Assembly: GCF_026107415.2 (NCBI RefSeq)
Contig: NZ_JAPCHX010000001.1
Coordinates: forward strand, 248,001 to 312,000
Direction of reading: 5' to 3'
DNA: 64,000 nt
Origin: Microbacterium sp. MPKO10
GTDB lineage: Bacteria; Actinomycetota; Actinomycetes; Actinomycetales; Microbacteriaceae
Shown: piece by piece, positions 51,930 to 61,104 of the stretch
Layout: every line of letters begins with the position of its first letter
Position numbering within the stretch: position 1 is the stretch's first letter
Program-made: the position numbers and the translations under genes
Notes under the pieces: generated by a model
Seen by the model: the letters and a program-made list of their open reading frames with translations, nothing else
What the model was told of the DNA's origin: nothing
Databases searched by the model: none

Positions 51930-52868
51930 TCAGTCGCGCGTGCGCCCTGGGGGCTCCTCAGCGCGGTTCAGAAGTTCCCGCGAGTGCAGAACGTCGCCGA
52001 TGAACAGGTCGTAGACGATCACGCCGATGACACCGCCGATCAGCGGCCCCACGATCGGAACCCAGAAGTAGGCGCTGAACGAGCCTTCGACGGTGCCGGG
52101 GAGCGCCACGTCACCCCACCCTGCCATCCACGCGAACAGCCGCGGTCCGAAGTCACGCGCCGGGTTGATCGCGTATCCGGCGTTGGCGCCGAAGGATATG
52201 CCGATCGCGGCAACCGCGAGGCCGATCAGCAGCGGCCCGAGGCCGGCCTTCACGGCGGCGTTGCGCATGTCGATGATGGCCGCCACGAACATCACGAGGA
52301 AGGCGGTGCCGACGATCTGGTCGGCGAGCGGAATCCACATGTTGCCGTCGAAGTACGGCGCGGGGAACGTCGCGAAGATCGAGAACGAGATGTTGCCGTC
52401 CGGATCGGTGCGTGCGACCCCCATGGCCTCGTTGAACGCGTTGATCGCGTCGAAGTACAGCAGGTACACGAGCGCGGCACCGACGAATGCGCCCACCACC
52501 TGGGCGACGATGTACGGCACAACCTTCTTCCAGGGGAATCGCCGTCTGACGGCGAAGGCGAGCGTCACCGCGGGGTTGATGTGCGCACCGCTGACGCCGC
52601 CGGCCACATAGACACCGAACGCCACGGCGAACGCCCATCCCCACCCGATGAGCAGCCAGTCGCCTGCTCCGAGGAAGAAGCTCGTCGGATCTTCCGTTCG
52701 ACCCGAACCGGGCAGTCCAGCGACCGCCATCGCCACAACTCCATCGCCGAACGCGATCAGTACGAACGTGCCGAGAAACTCCGCGAGCACCTCCCCCCAC
52801 GTGCCGTTCAGCCGTTTCAGTCCGCTGCCGTGCCGCAACGCACCGCGCAAGGGCGTGATGTCACTCAT
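51930..52868 (-). CDS. MIP family aquaglyceroporin (glycerol facilitator type)
   Basis: A 312-residue channel with six membrane helices and both half-helix NPA motifs: SGAHINPAVTL near residue 98 and GYAINPARDFGPR near 240. An Asp after the second NPA (NPARD) is the usual mark of glycerol-conducting members (GlpF). AGGAGG precedes the chosen ATG; one eight codons earlier is less likely. It stands alone between the hairpin element and the response-regulator gene. It would let glycerol or other small polyols cross the membrane. Confidence 0.9.
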   Translation of the reverse strand: MSDITPLRGALRHGSGLKRLNGTWGEVLAEFLGTFVLIAFGDGVVAMAVAGLPGSGRTEDPTSFFLGAGDWLLIGWGWAFAVAFGVYVAGGVSGAHINPAVTLAFAVRRRFPWKKVVPYIVAQVVGAFVGAALVYLLYFDAINAFNEAMGVARTDPDGNISFSIFATFPAPYFDGNMWIPLADQIVGTAFLVMFVAAIIDMRNAAVKAGLGPLLIGLAVAAIGISFGANAGYAINPARDFGPRLFAWMAGWGDVALPGTVEGSFSAYFWVPIVGPLIGGVIGVIVYDLFIGDVLHSRELLNRAEEPPGRTRD

Positions 52869-52989
52869 GATGAGCCTCCTGGGTATCGACATCGATGTCT
52901 CTACGTCCGAGGGTCTCGTTTCGAAACGGGGCTCTCTTTCTGCACAGTACGCTCGGCCAACACGCCGTGCAACAGTTTTATTCGCCCGG

Positions 52990-53682
52990 TCAGCGCTCAG
53001 CCGAATACCGCAGTTCGGGCCGCCCGGCCTGCCCGTAGCGCGGGGCGACGCTCGCGCGCCCGATCTCCGTGAGGTACTCGAGGTAGCGCCGTGCGCTCAC
53101 GCGTGAAAGACCCGTCAGTTCGGCGATCTCGGCCGCGGATGCTGATTCCTCCTGCTCCGTGAGTGCCTGCGCCACGCGGTCGAGCGTCGCCCTGCCGATC
53201 CCCTTGGGCAGCGCCGCCTGCGGCATATTGACGCGGCCGCCATGCATGATCGCGTCGATCGCCGATTGGTCGATGGCCGCGCCCGGCTGCGTGTCGAGCT
53301 GCCGCCTGGTGCGTGCGAACTCGGCGAGCGCCTCGCGCAGCATCCCGGCACTGAACGGCTTCACCAGGTACCGGAATGCGCCGCCGAGTTTCGCCCGGCG
53401 AACGCTGTCGAGATCACGCGCCGCCGTCACGGCAATGACGTCGATGTCTCGCGTGTCAGCGTCCGCGCGCAGCGTGGCCAGCACGTCCAACCCGCCGATG
53501 TCCGGCAGGTACAGATCGAGGATGATGAGGTCCGGCTGCAGCACGCGCGCCCGACGCAGAGCCTGCTCGCCCGAATGCGCACGGCCGACAACGGTGAAGG
53601 CGTCGAGCGCCTCGATGAATCGCTCGTGGATGGCCGCGACGGCGAAATCATCATCGACGACGAGAACGGCGAACGGCGTCAC
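52990..53682 (-). CDS. CitB/DcuR-type response regulator
   Basis: A 230-residue regulator starting at a GTG that overlaps the kinase stop. The receiver has VVDDDFAVAAIHERF, phosphoacceptor Asp near residue 54 in LIILDLYLPDIGGLD, and Lys near 107 (YLVKPF). The C-terminal part (residues 150-230) carries a helix-turn-helix ASAAEIAELTGLSRVSARRYLEYL, typical of the CitB/DcuR family. It likely activates the divergent tctCBA transporter in response to a di- or tricarboxylate. Confidence 0.92.
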   Translation of the reverse strand: MTPFAVLVVDDDFAVAAIHERFIEALDAFTVVGRAHSGEQALRRARVLQPDLIILDLYLPDIGGLDVLATLRADADTRDIDVIAVTAARDLDSVRRAKLGGAFRYLVKPFSAGMLREALAEFARTRRQLDTQPGAAIDQSAIDAIMHGGRVNMPQAALPKGIGRATLDRVAQALTEQEESASAAEIAELTGLSRVSARRYLEYLTEIGRASVAPRYGQAGRPELRYSAER

Positions 53683-55277
53683 GACGCCCCACCGCCGATC
53701 GGTGCTCGCGCGGCGACATTGAGAAGCACGGCGGTGAACGTCGACCCCGCCCCCTCTTCGGTGACGAGCGTGACGTCTCCGCCATGCCGCCTGGCGATGC
53801 GCCGCACGAGCGCGAGGCCGATCCCGCGGCGTCCGTTCGCCGAGGTCTTCGTCGACACCCCCGTCTCGAAGATTCGCTGCGCCAATCGGTCGGGAATGCC
53901 GGGGCCGTCGTCGCTCACCGTCACGATGCAGCCGTCATCGTCACGGATGCTGACGGTCACCGACCCGCCCAGCTCGCACGCGTCCAGGGCGTTCTCGATG
54001 AGGTTGCCCACCACCGTCAGCACATCATCACGGGCGTCGGGCTCACCCGAGAGATCACTCAATGCGCTCTCGGGGTCAATGTGCAGAGCGATGGCTCGTT
54101 CACGGGCACGCGCGTCGAGTGAGATGAGCAGTGCGCTCACTTCGATGTCCGCGATTCCGGGGTGGGCGCTGTCGCCGTTGAGAGCTCCCCCTCCGTTGGT
54201 CCGTTCGATGAGCGCGACGGCTTCGTCTGCGTGCCCCAGCTCGATGAGACCGGAGATCACGTGCAGCTGGTTCGAGAACTCATGTGCTTGCGCGCGGAGA
54301 CCCTCAGCGAGACTCTGCACGCCTTCGAGCTCGCGCAGCATCTCGTGCAGATGCGTGTGGTCACGCAGGATCAGCACGCTTGCCGTCGGGCCGCTCGGTA
54401 CGGTGACGCGGTCGCTGTGTGCGATCAGCACGCGGTGACCGGCGAGGATCAAACGCTCATCAGCATCCTCCTCTCCAACGAGGTCGAGAACGGCCGACTC
54501 GAGGACGTCACGGGCCGGGCGCCCGACGTAGTGCTCGTCGTCAAGATCGAGAAGGCGTCTCGCCTCGTCGTTGATCAAGGCGATGCGCTGCTCGTCGTCG
54601 ACGGCGACGATGCCCTCGCGAATGCCATGCAGCATCGCGTCTCGCGTCTCGAGCAGTGCGGCAATCTCGTCGGGTTCGAGCGAGTAGATGCGCCGGCGAA
54701 TCACCCGCGTGGCCCACGCAGCGCCCAGCACCCCAAGACTCGCCGCGATCGCCAGCACGATGACGAGCTGCAGAGTGTCGGCGACGAGCGCCTCATCAAG
54801 CATCGACTCGAGCATGCCGACAGACACCGTGCCGATGACCTCATCTCCATCGAAGACCGGCACCTTGACCCGCCACGATTCCCCGAGCGTCCCCGTCTGC
54901 GTGCCCACGTACATCTCTCCCGAGAGCGGAACGGAGGGATCCGTTGACACACGCTTGCCGATGCGGTCTTCGTTGGGGTGCGAATACCGGATGCCGTGGG
55001 CATCCGTCACGACGACGTAGGTGACGTTCGATGCCTGCCGAATCACTTCGGCGATCGGCTGGATCGTCGCGGCCGGGTCGTCTGTCTCGTAGGCGTCGAG
55101 GATCGCCGGCATCTGCGCGATCGACTCGGCCACGTGCACCATGCGGTTCTTGTACGCCTCGCGGAGCTCATTCTCTTGAAACCAGGACGATGCGATGCCG
55201 GCGGTGACGACGGTGACGAGCACGATCGACACTTGCAGCACAAGCAGCTGCACTCGAAGCGACATTGGCCGAGTCAT
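53679..55277 (-). CDS. CitA/DcuS-type sensor histidine kinase
   Basis: A 532-residue membrane kinase. Two helices (residues 9-29 and 168-190) bracket an extracytoplasmic PAS-like sensor domain whose VVVTDAHGIRYSHPNEDRIGK near 90-110 matches citrate/C4-dicarboxylate sensors. A cytoplasmic PAS domain (residues 205-310) precedes the phosphoacceptor segment AQAHEFSNQLHVISGLIELG near 330 and an ATPase domain (GNLIENALDACE, DDGPGIPDRL, GRRGIGLALVRR). It partners the overlapping response regulator and is divergent from the tctCBA genes. Confidence 0.92.
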   Translation of the reverse strand: MTRPMSLRVQLLVLQVSIVLVTVVTAGIASSWFQENELREAYKNRMVHVAESIAQMPAILDAYETDDPAATIQPIAEVIRQASNVTYVVVTDAHGIRYSHPNEDRIGKRVSTDPSVPLSGEMYVGTQTGTLGESWRVKVPVFDGDEVIGTVSVGMLESMLDEALVADTLQLVIVLAIAASLGVLGAAWATRVIRRRIYSLEPDEIAALLETRDAMLHGIREGIVAVDDEQRIALINDEARRLLDLDDEHYVGRPARDVLESAVLDLVGEEDADERLILAGHRVLIAHSDRVTVPSGPTASVLILRDHTHLHEMLRELEGVQSLAEGLRAQAHEFSNQLHVISGLIELGHADEAVALIERTNGGGALNGDSAHPGIADIEVSALLISLDARARERAIALHIDPESALSDLSGEPDARDDVLTVVGNLIENALDACELGGSVTVSIRDDDGCIVTVSDDGPGIPDRLAQRIFETGVSTKTSANGRRGIGLALVRRIARRHGGDVTLVTEEGAGSTFTAVLLNVAARAPIGGGAS

Positions 55278-55452
55278 GCCAGCAATTGTGCCATCGACGG
55301 GAGACAGCTGGGCACCAGCATCCGTGACCACTATGACCACAATGCACTCAATGACCGGATGCTTCCGGCCACTCGCCTCCTCCCCCTATTGTCGCTGCAA
55401 CCCCTCCCGCACCGAAGAGGGGCCATCACTCAATGAGGAGGATCACATTCCC
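55278..55452. promoter_or_regulatory. Divergent control region of TCS and tctCBA
   Basis: The 175-bp gap between the kinase and tctC must hold the activator sites for the CitB-type regulator. CCCCTC (55408-55413) and GAGGGG (55424-55429) form a small stem just before the tctC ribosome site AGGAGG. The exact regulator boxes cannot be assigned from one copy. Confidence 0.4.
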
Positions 55453-56472
55453 ATGGCACACAGCCGAAATCGACGCCGATGGGGAATCGGCGCCACAGCG
55501 ATCACCGCCGCAGCCGCACTCGCCCTCACGGGCTGCTCCGCCGAGGCCGGCGGGGGCGGAGGAGACGCGGCAGACGGTCCGTCGAGCGTCGACATCATCG
55601 TGCCCGCTGACCCGGGCGGCGGCTGGGATCAGACCGGCCGCACCATGCAGCAAGTGCTGACGAGCGAGAAGATCGTGAATGACGCTCCCGTCACCAACAT
55701 CGGCGGGGCCGGAGGCACCGTCGGTCTCGCCTCGCTCGCGACGGAGAAGAACCCGTACACGCTGTTCGTGACGGGACTCGTCATGGTGGGCGCTGTCGAG
55801 ACGAACGAGTCACCGACGCGCATCGAAGACACCACGCCGATCGCCAAGCTCACAGAAGAAGCGCTCGTCGTCGTGGTTCCCGCCGACTCGAAGTACAAGA
55901 CACTCGAGGACCTCGTCGAAGACGTGGTGAAGAACAAGAAGGATGTGACCATCACGGGCGGGTCTGCCGGTGGTGCCGACCATATTCTGGCGGGACAGCT
56001 GCTCGCAGCAGCCGGAGTCGCACCCGAGGACACCAACTCAACGCTGAACTACATCGCGAACTCCGGCGGGGGCGAAGCCGTGACGATGCTGCTTGGAAAC
56101 AACGTCTCGGCTGGCATCTCGGGTGTTGCCGAGTTCTCTGAGCACATCGAGTCGGGGAGCCTGCGGGCCCTCGCCGTGTCATCGCCCGAGCGCTCGGAGC
56201 TGCTGCCCGACACCCCGACCATCACCGAGGCCGGGTATGACGTCGAGCTCACCAACTGGCGCGGGGTCCTCGCTCCCGGCGACATCTCTGACGATGAGCG
56301 CCAGGCCCTGATCGACATCGTCACCGAGATGTACGAGACGGACGTGTGGAAGGACGAGCTCAAGAAGAAGGGCTGGGCCGATGCCTTCATGGCGGGAGAT
56401 GAGTTCGACGACTTCATCGCCTCAGACATCACGTCCGTCACCGAGACCCTCACCAACATCGGATTGATCTAG
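55453..56472 (+). CDS. tctC: Tripartite tricarboxylate transporter binding lipoprotein
   Basis: A 339-residue extracellular binding protein of the Bug/TctC family. The signal ends in the lipobox LTGC (MAHSRNRRRWGIGATAITAA). VDIIVPADPGGGWDQTGRTM near residues 50-69 is the hallmark start of the family's carboxylate-binding fold. GAGGAGG lies nine bases ahead of the ATG. It is followed at four bases by tctB and then tctA. It is divergent from a citrate-type two-component system, so a tricarboxylate such as citrate is a likely ligand. Confidence 0.92.
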   Translation: MAHSRNRRRWGIGATAITAAAALALTGCSAEAGGGGGDAADGPSSVDIIVPADPGGGWDQTGRTMQQVLTSEKIVNDAPVTNIGGAGGTVGLASLATEKNPYTLFVTGLVMVGAVETNESPTRIEDTTPIAKLTEEALVVVVPADSKYKTLEDLVEDVVKNKKDVTITGGSAGGADHILAGQLLAAAGVAPEDTNSTLNYIANSGGGEAVTMLLGNNVSAGISGVAEFSEHIESGSLRALAVSSPERSELLPDTPTITEAGYDVELTNWRGVLAPGDISDDERQALIDIVTEMYETDVWKDELKKKGWADAFMAGDEFDDFIASDITSVTETLTNIGLI

Positions 56473-56476
56473 CATC

Positions 56477-57121
56477 ATGCCCACGCAGCGTGACGGGGCT
56501 CCCGCTTCTGAGCGGGAGCCCCTCCCCGACCCACGTGTCACGGACGGCACCTCCGTCACGAGCGACACGACAGATGGCACCGCGTCAGCGAACGAGGCGG
56601 AGTCTGCCGCGACGGCATCCCGCCCCGGCAACTTCGTCGGCGAGATCGTCTTCGCCGTGCTGTGCGTGGCCATCGGCATCTTGGCCCTCGTCGTCGCAAG
56701 CCAAATTCACGTGCCCCCGACGGCGAACACGGTCGGCCCCCAGGTCTTTCCGTACATCGTCGGCGGCGTGCTGTCGGTCGTCGGGCTGGCGACGCTCATC
56801 GCCGTGTTTTTCGGAGCGCGCGGGGAGGCAGAAGACAGCGAGGATGCTGACGCCACCATGGGCACCGACTGGCTCACCGTCGCAAAACTCGTCGTGTTCT
56901 TTCTCGCCCACGCGTTCCTCATCGAATACATCGGCTGGCCGTTCGCCGCTGCACTGCTCTTCTTCGGCGCCGCTTGGGCGCTCGGAGCGACGTCGCTCTG
57001 GCGGGCTGCTGTCGCCGGCCTCGCGATGGGCCTCGTGATCGAGCTCGCGTTCGGCGTGGGCCTCGGACTTTCGCTCCCGGCCGGTCCGCTTCTGAATTGG
57101 ATACCGATCTTCAATGGATAG
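56477..57121 (+). CDS. tctB: Tripartite tricarboxylate transporter small subunit
   Basis: A 214-residue protein. A Ser/Thr/Glu-rich N-terminal extension of about 50 residues precedes four helices: VGEIVFAVLCVAIGILALVV near 53-72, VFPYIVGGVLSVVGL near 90-104, LTVAKLVVFFLAHAFL near 132-147, and a C-terminal pair from about 155 (GWPFAAALLFFGAAWALG). This is the TctB pattern. The stop overlaps the tctA start by eight bases. It partners TctA in the membrane. Confidence 0.92.
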   Translation: MPTQRDGAPASEREPLPDPRVTDGTSVTSDTTDGTASANEAESAATASRPGNFVGEIVFAVLCVAIGILALVVASQIHVPPTANTVGPQVFPYIVGGVLSVVGLATLIAVFFGARGEAEDSEDADATMGTDWLTVAKLVVFFLAHAFLIEYIGWPFAAALLFFGAAWALGATSLWRAAVAGLAMGLVIELAFGVGLGLSLPAGPLLNWIPIFNG

Positions 57122-58712
57122 CATCGACCTTCTGCTGAACGGCTTCGCCACCGCACTTCAGCCCCAGTACCTGCTGTACGCCCTGCTCGGCGTTCTCGTC
57201 GGAACGGCAGTCGGCGTCCTCCCCGGCATCGGCCCGGCGATGACCGTTGCGCTGCTGCTCCCCCTCACCTACACGCTCGATCCCACGGCGGCGATGATCG
57301 CGTTCGCCGGCATCTATTACGGCGGCATGTATGGCGGGTCGACCACGTCGATCCTGCTTAACACCCCCGGCGAATCCGCGTCGATCGTTACAGCGCTCGA
57401 GGGCCATAAGATGGCGAAGCTCGGGCGCGGTGCCGCGGCGCTGGCGACGGCCGCCATCGGCTCGTTCATCGCGGGCACCCTTGCGACGATCGCCCTCACG
57501 TTCGTGGCACCGTACCTCGCCGATTGGGCCGTCTCACTGCGACCGAACGACTACTTCGCGCTCATGATCGTCGCCTTCGTCACGGTTGGCGCCCTGCTGG
57601 GCTCGTCGCCCTTGCGCGGCATCATCTCACTCATGGGCGGCCTGCTTCTCGGCCTCGTCGGCACCGACGTCACGAGCGGGCAGCAGCGCTTCACGTTTGG
57701 CACACCGGTTCTGGCGGACGGCGTCTCCGTCGTCATCGTCGCCGTCGCGCTCTTCGCCGTCGGCGAGACGCTGTACGTCGCATCACGACTGCGCCGCGGG
57801 CCGATCTCGATCGTTCCGGTGACCTCCGGCTGGCGTACGTGGATGTCGCGCGACGACTGGAAACGGTCGTGGAAGCCGTGGCTGCGCGGCTCGGCCATCG
57901 GGTTCCCGATCGGCACCGTGCCCGCGGGTGGCGCCGACGTCGCGACATTCCTCTCGTACGCGGCGGAACGCAAACTCTCAAAGCGCAAGGACCAATTCGG
58001 TAAGGGCGCGATCGAGGGAGTCGCCGGCCCGGAAGCCGCGAACAATGCGGCAGCAGCCGGTGTGCTCGTTCCACTTCTCACGCTCGGTCTGCCCACGACG
58101 GCGACCGCGGCGATCATGATCTCGGCACTGCAGACGTACGGCATCCGGCCCGGCCCCCTGCTGTTCGACAGCCAGCCGGCGCTCGTCTGGGCTCTCATCG
58201 CGAGCCTGTACATCGGCAACCTTGTGCTCGTCGTGCTGAACCTGCCGCTCGTGGGCATGTGGGTGAAGCTGCTGCAGATCCCGCGGCACTACCTCTATGC
58301 GGGCATCCTGGTGTTCGCCGCATTCGGCGCGTACGCGAACAAGTTCAACTACCGCGAGGTCATCATTCTGCTGGTGCTCGGCGTCGCCGGTTTCTTCATG
58401 CGCCGGTACGGGTACCCCGTCGCGCCGCTCGTGATCGGCATGATCCTGGGGCCGATGGCCGAGGAGCAGCTGCGCAAGTCGCTCATGATCAGCCAGGGCG
58501 ATCCGACATATCTCGTGACGAGCCCGTTCGCGATTGGCGCGTACGCGTTCCTGCTCCTCGTGATGATCGCGGGCCTGTGGCTGCGTCATCGCCAGTCAAA
58601 GCTCGAGGCTCGTCTCGCGGCCGAAGACCTGGCGACCAGGGAGCGCGAGGCAATCTCGGTTGACGCGCAGGTCACCGAGGGGTCACACCGTTCCGGCCCC
58701 CAGGAGGAGTGA
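57114..58712 (+). CDS. tctA: Tripartite tricarboxylate transporter large subunit
   Basis: A 532-residue membrane protein with about 11-12 helices. Family motifs are [22 protein letters not shown] near residue 36, [20 protein letters not shown] near 68-87 and the second repeat [27 protein letters not shown] near 325. It completes the tctCBA transporter, which imports tricarboxylates with sodium or proton. The start overlaps the end of tctB. A rho-independent terminator follows at 58740. Confidence 0.93.
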   Translation: MDSIDLLLNGFATALQPQYLLYALLGVLVGTAVGVLPGIGPAMTVALLLPLTYTLDPTAAMIAFAGIYYGGMYGGSTTSILLNTPGESASIVTALEGHKMAKLGRGAAALATAAIGSFIAGTLATIALTFVAPYLADWAVSLRPNDYFALMIVAFVTVGALLGSSPLRGIISLMGGLLLGLVGTDVTSGQQRFTFGTPVLADGVSVVIVAVALFAVGETLYVASRLRRGPISIVPVTSGWRTWMSRDDWKRSWKPWLRGSAIGFPIGTVPAGGADVATFLSYAAERKLSKRKDQFGKGAIEGVAGPEAANNAAAAGVLVPLLTLGLPTTATAAIMISALQTYGIRPGPLLFDSQPALVWALIASLYIGNLVLVVLNLPLVGMWVKLLQIPRHYLYAGILVFAAFGAYANKFNYREVIILLVLGVAGFFMRRYGYPVAPLVIGMILGPMAEEQLRKSLMISQGDPTYLVTSPFAIGAYAFLLLVMIAGLWLRHRQSKLEARLAAEDLATREREAISVDAQVTEGSHRSGPQEE

Positions 58713-58739
58713 CCAGGCTCGAGTGAGTCAGGACACATT

Positions 58740-58773
58740 GGGCGGATGCTGCGTCAGCGGCATCCGCCCTTTT
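58740..58773 (+). terminator. Rho-independent terminator after tctCBA
   Basis: GGGCGGATGC (58740-58749) and GCATCCGCCC (58760-58769) are perfect complements with a 10-base loop, followed by TTTT. It lies 28 bases after the tctA stop and just before the convergent reductase-like gene. Confidence 0.85.
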
Positions 58774-58785
58774 CTGCATCCGCGA

Positions 58786-59319
58786 TTAGAGAGCCCCGCG
58801 CACGCGATACCGACCGCATGTGAATGCACGATTGCGCACGACATCGATGATCTCGAGGTCGAGGGCTCGAGGCAGAAGCGGAGCGCCCGCGCCAAGTGTG
58901 ACAGGCGCATACTGCACCCAGACCTCGTCTAGAAGACCCGCATCGGCGAATTGCCCGGCGAGCTCGCCTCCGCCCATGACCCAGAGGTCTTTACCCGGCA
59001 CGGCAGCCGTCATCTCGGCGTGCACGGGACGAACATCGCCCTGAACAAAGCGCACATCGGCACCCTCTGTCACTGGAAGAGCCCGGTGTGTGAAGACCCA
59101 CGTCGGCCGCGTGTAGGGCCATCCGTCGCCGTCTTCTTCAGCGTGAATCGACTCGTACGTCGTCGCGCCCATGGCGATGGCGCCCATGCTGTCGATGAAC
59201 GCGGGGTACGCCATCGGACCCTCGAGATCGATATCTTGTTTCAGCAGCCAGTCAAGTGAGTTCTCGGGAGTCGCGATAAACCCGTCAAGGCTCGATGCCG
59301 TGTAGTAGTGGGTAGCCAT
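58786..59319 (-). CDS. Dihydrofolate reductase family (RibD C-terminal domain) protein
   Basis: A 177-residue NADPH-binding protein of the RibD C-terminal/DHFR-like fold. Typical strands are YYTASSLDGFIA near residues 5-16, GATTYESIH near 52, TWVFTHRALP near 73, and VMGGGELAGQFADAGLLDEV near 112-131. A TAGCAT hexamer (59327-59332) seven bases ahead of the ATG suggests leaderless expression. The substrate is unknown; such proteins are often annotated as hypothetical reductases. Confidence 0.86.
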   Translation of the reverse strand: MATHYYTASSLDGFIATPENSLDWLLKQDIDLEGPMAYPAFIDSMGAIAMGATTYESIHAEEDGDGWPYTRPTWVFTHRALPVTEGADVRFVQGDVRPVHAEMTAAVPGKDLWVMGGGELAGQFADAGLLDEVWVQYAPVTLGAGAPLLPRALDLEIIDVVRNRAFTCGRYRVRGAL

Positions 59320-59359
59320 GTCGCTGATGCTACGCCCAGCGACCAACGCCTGGGCAGTG

Positions 59360-59728
59360 TCAGTGTTCGGCTACCCGGGTTCCCTGGTGGAATCGCAGAC
59401 GCGGCACGCCTGAGCTGAGATCCCAGATTGACGAGTGCCGGCTGTAGACGTCGCCTTCCCGCACAATGGCGTATGTCACGAGCACGTTGTGTGGCGCAAG
59501 CTCTCTGAACTGCCATTCAGCGGTCTGCGGCGATTCACCGCGCGTTTCGTCAGCGAGCATGGCGAGAACCTCGTCGCGCGTCCACAGCCGACCCGAGCGC
59601 CCGATCTCGGCAAAGTCATCGTGCAGCAGCTGATCTACTCGTTCGTTGTCGCTCCGCGTCTCTGGCGAGAGCAGAGCGATCTCAGCATCCTTCACGCGAG
59701 CACAGATGCCTAGTGCGACAGTTCCCAT
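59360..59728 (-). CDS. DUF4440 / SnoaL-like (NTF2 fold) protein
   Basis: A 122-residue small cytoplasmic protein of the NTF2-like superfamily. LHDDFAEIGRSGRLWTRDEVLAML near residues 35-58 and a C-terminal RHSSIWDLSSGVPRLRFHQGTRV fit DUF4440. The chosen ATG lies in good context; an ATG 14 codons earlier is possible. These proteins often bind small hydrophobic ligands. The neighbours give no clear functional context. Confidence 0.82.
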   Translation of the reverse strand: MGTVALGICARVKDAEIALLSPETRSDNERVDQLLHDDFAEIGRSGRLWTRDEVLAMLADETRGESPQTAEWQFRELAPHNVLVTYAIVREGDVYSRHSSIWDLSSGVPRLRFHQGTRVAEH

Positions 59729-59792
59729 GCCTTCACGATAAAACGGGTTTCCCGAGCGAAGCACCCCCAACCGCGCCTTCGCACGTGGTCGA

Positions 59793-61064
59793 TCAGCCGT
59801 TTCCGTTGGAGCAGGTCTCGTCTGCCGCCGTCTGGCCCTTCACGCTGTCGGGCAATTCGACGGGCCCGTCCGTCGCTGGCGGTGACGTCGCACCGTCGTC
59901 CGGCGGCGTTGACGCGTCACCATCCGCAGGGGGCTCCGTCGAGTCGCCGTCCTTGGGAACAGCACCGTACTCACCTGTGCCTCCCGTGACGGCCAGGCTG
60001 CGGTCGGCCTTCACCGCGTCAAGCAGTGTGGTCGCAGCATCCTGAATGGGTATTTCGCCCTCTTGGCCATTCTGCATCCCAGACCCCGTCGGATACTTCA
60101 CGAAGGTGATGTTCTCGGTCGGCATTCCCTTGAGCGCAAGCGCGATCGACACCATCGTGTTGGGATTGCTCAGCTCGTTGGAGAGCGTCATGTTGTCGGC
60201 GGCGACACGAGCCAGATTGTAGAGCTTGACGGGGTTGGACAGCGTCTCACCCGAGAGTACCTTGCGCATGAGGGCCGACATGTAGACCTGTTGGTTGCTG
60301 ATGCGGCCGAGGTCAGAACCGTCACCGACGCCATAACGCGTGCGCAGAAACTGCAGTGCCGTCTCGCCCTTCAGCGTGACATCGCCAGCAGGCAGGTCGA
60401 GATTGGTCTTGGGGTCGACGATGGGCTCGCTGAGGCACACCTCAACGCCACCGATCGCGTTGGCCATCGCCGTGACCCCGTTGAACTGGATCGCGCCGGC
60501 GTAATGAACGGTGAGCCCCGTAAGCTCCTCGACCGTCGCCGCCGTGCAGCCGAGGCCGCCGTGCAGGAGCGTCGTGTTGATCTTCTGAATTCCGGCCGGG
60601 GCCTGCTCGCCCTCGGGGATTGTGCCGTCTTTCTCCTGCGGGTACGGACACGCGGGAACATCGACGAAAGTGTCGCGCGGGATTGAGATGGCCGTGGCGT
60701 TCGAGTGATCTTCGGAGATGTGCACGAGGATCGTCACGTCATTGAGCTGGCCGGTGAGCAGCTTTGGGTCGCCAAAGCCGTCACCCTGACCTTCACGGCT
60801 GTCGCTGCCGACGAGCAGCAGGTTGAACCCGCCCTCGATGGCGTTGACATCGGGCAGCGGTTCGCCCGAATGCCCGGGAAGCGACACCCCGCCCTTGTCG
60901 AGACGCCCGAAGATATCGGCAACGCCCCACGCGGCAACGCCGACCACGCTCAGAGCCACGACGGTGACGGTTGCGATGCCTACCTTCAGTGCCGTCCGGA
61001 GACCGCTGCGGCGCGTCTGACGACCGTGGCGCACCGGCGCACTCGCCGCACGTCGTTCGCTCAT
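59793..61064 (-). CDS. LytR-CpsA-Psr (LCP) family cell-wall ligase
   Basis: A 423-residue membrane-anchored enzyme that attaches wall polymers to peptidoglycan using polyprenol-pyrophosphate intermediates. A basic N-terminus and a helix (residues 25-47) are followed by the LCP domain: LLLVGSDSREGQGDGF near 84-99, ISIPRDTFVDVPA near 125-137, and FLRTRYGVGDGSDLGRISNQQ near 250-270. The Arg and Asp residues in these motifs bind the pyrophosphate head group and metal. The C-terminal 50 residues are Pro/Asp/Gly-rich and probably disordered. GGGAGG precedes the ATG. Confidence 0.92.
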   Translation of the reverse strand: MSERRAASAPVRHGRQTRRSGLRTALKVGIATVTVVALSVVGVAAWGVADIFGRLDKGGVSLPGHSGEPLPDVNAIEGGFNLLLVGSDSREGQGDGFGDPKLLTGQLNDVTILVHISEDHSNATAISIPRDTFVDVPACPYPQEKDGTIPEGEQAPAGIQKINTTLLHGGLGCTAATVEELTGLTVHYAGAIQFNGVTAMANAIGGVEVCLSEPIVDPKTNLDLPAGDVTLKGETALQFLRTRYGVGDGSDLGRISNQQVYMSALMRKVLSGETLSNPVKLYNLARVAADNMTLSNELSNPNTMVSIALALKGMPTENITFVKYPTGSGMQNGQEGEIPIQDAATTLLDAVKADRSLAVTGGTGEYGAVPKDGDSTEPPADGDASTPPDDGATSPPATDGPVELPDSVKGQTAADETCSNGNG

Positions 61065-61104
61065 GGCAGCATCCTCCCGCAGTTTTCAGGCATGAAGGGG
61101 CACA

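Noticed and set aside
51984-54438. Long plus-strand open frames over the aquaporin and two-component genes
   Set aside because: They are antisense to well-supported genes and have no ribosome sites or domains.
59747-59792. Terminator between DUF4440 and LCP genes
   Set aside because: The short gap has no stem of more than five pairs and no T-run.
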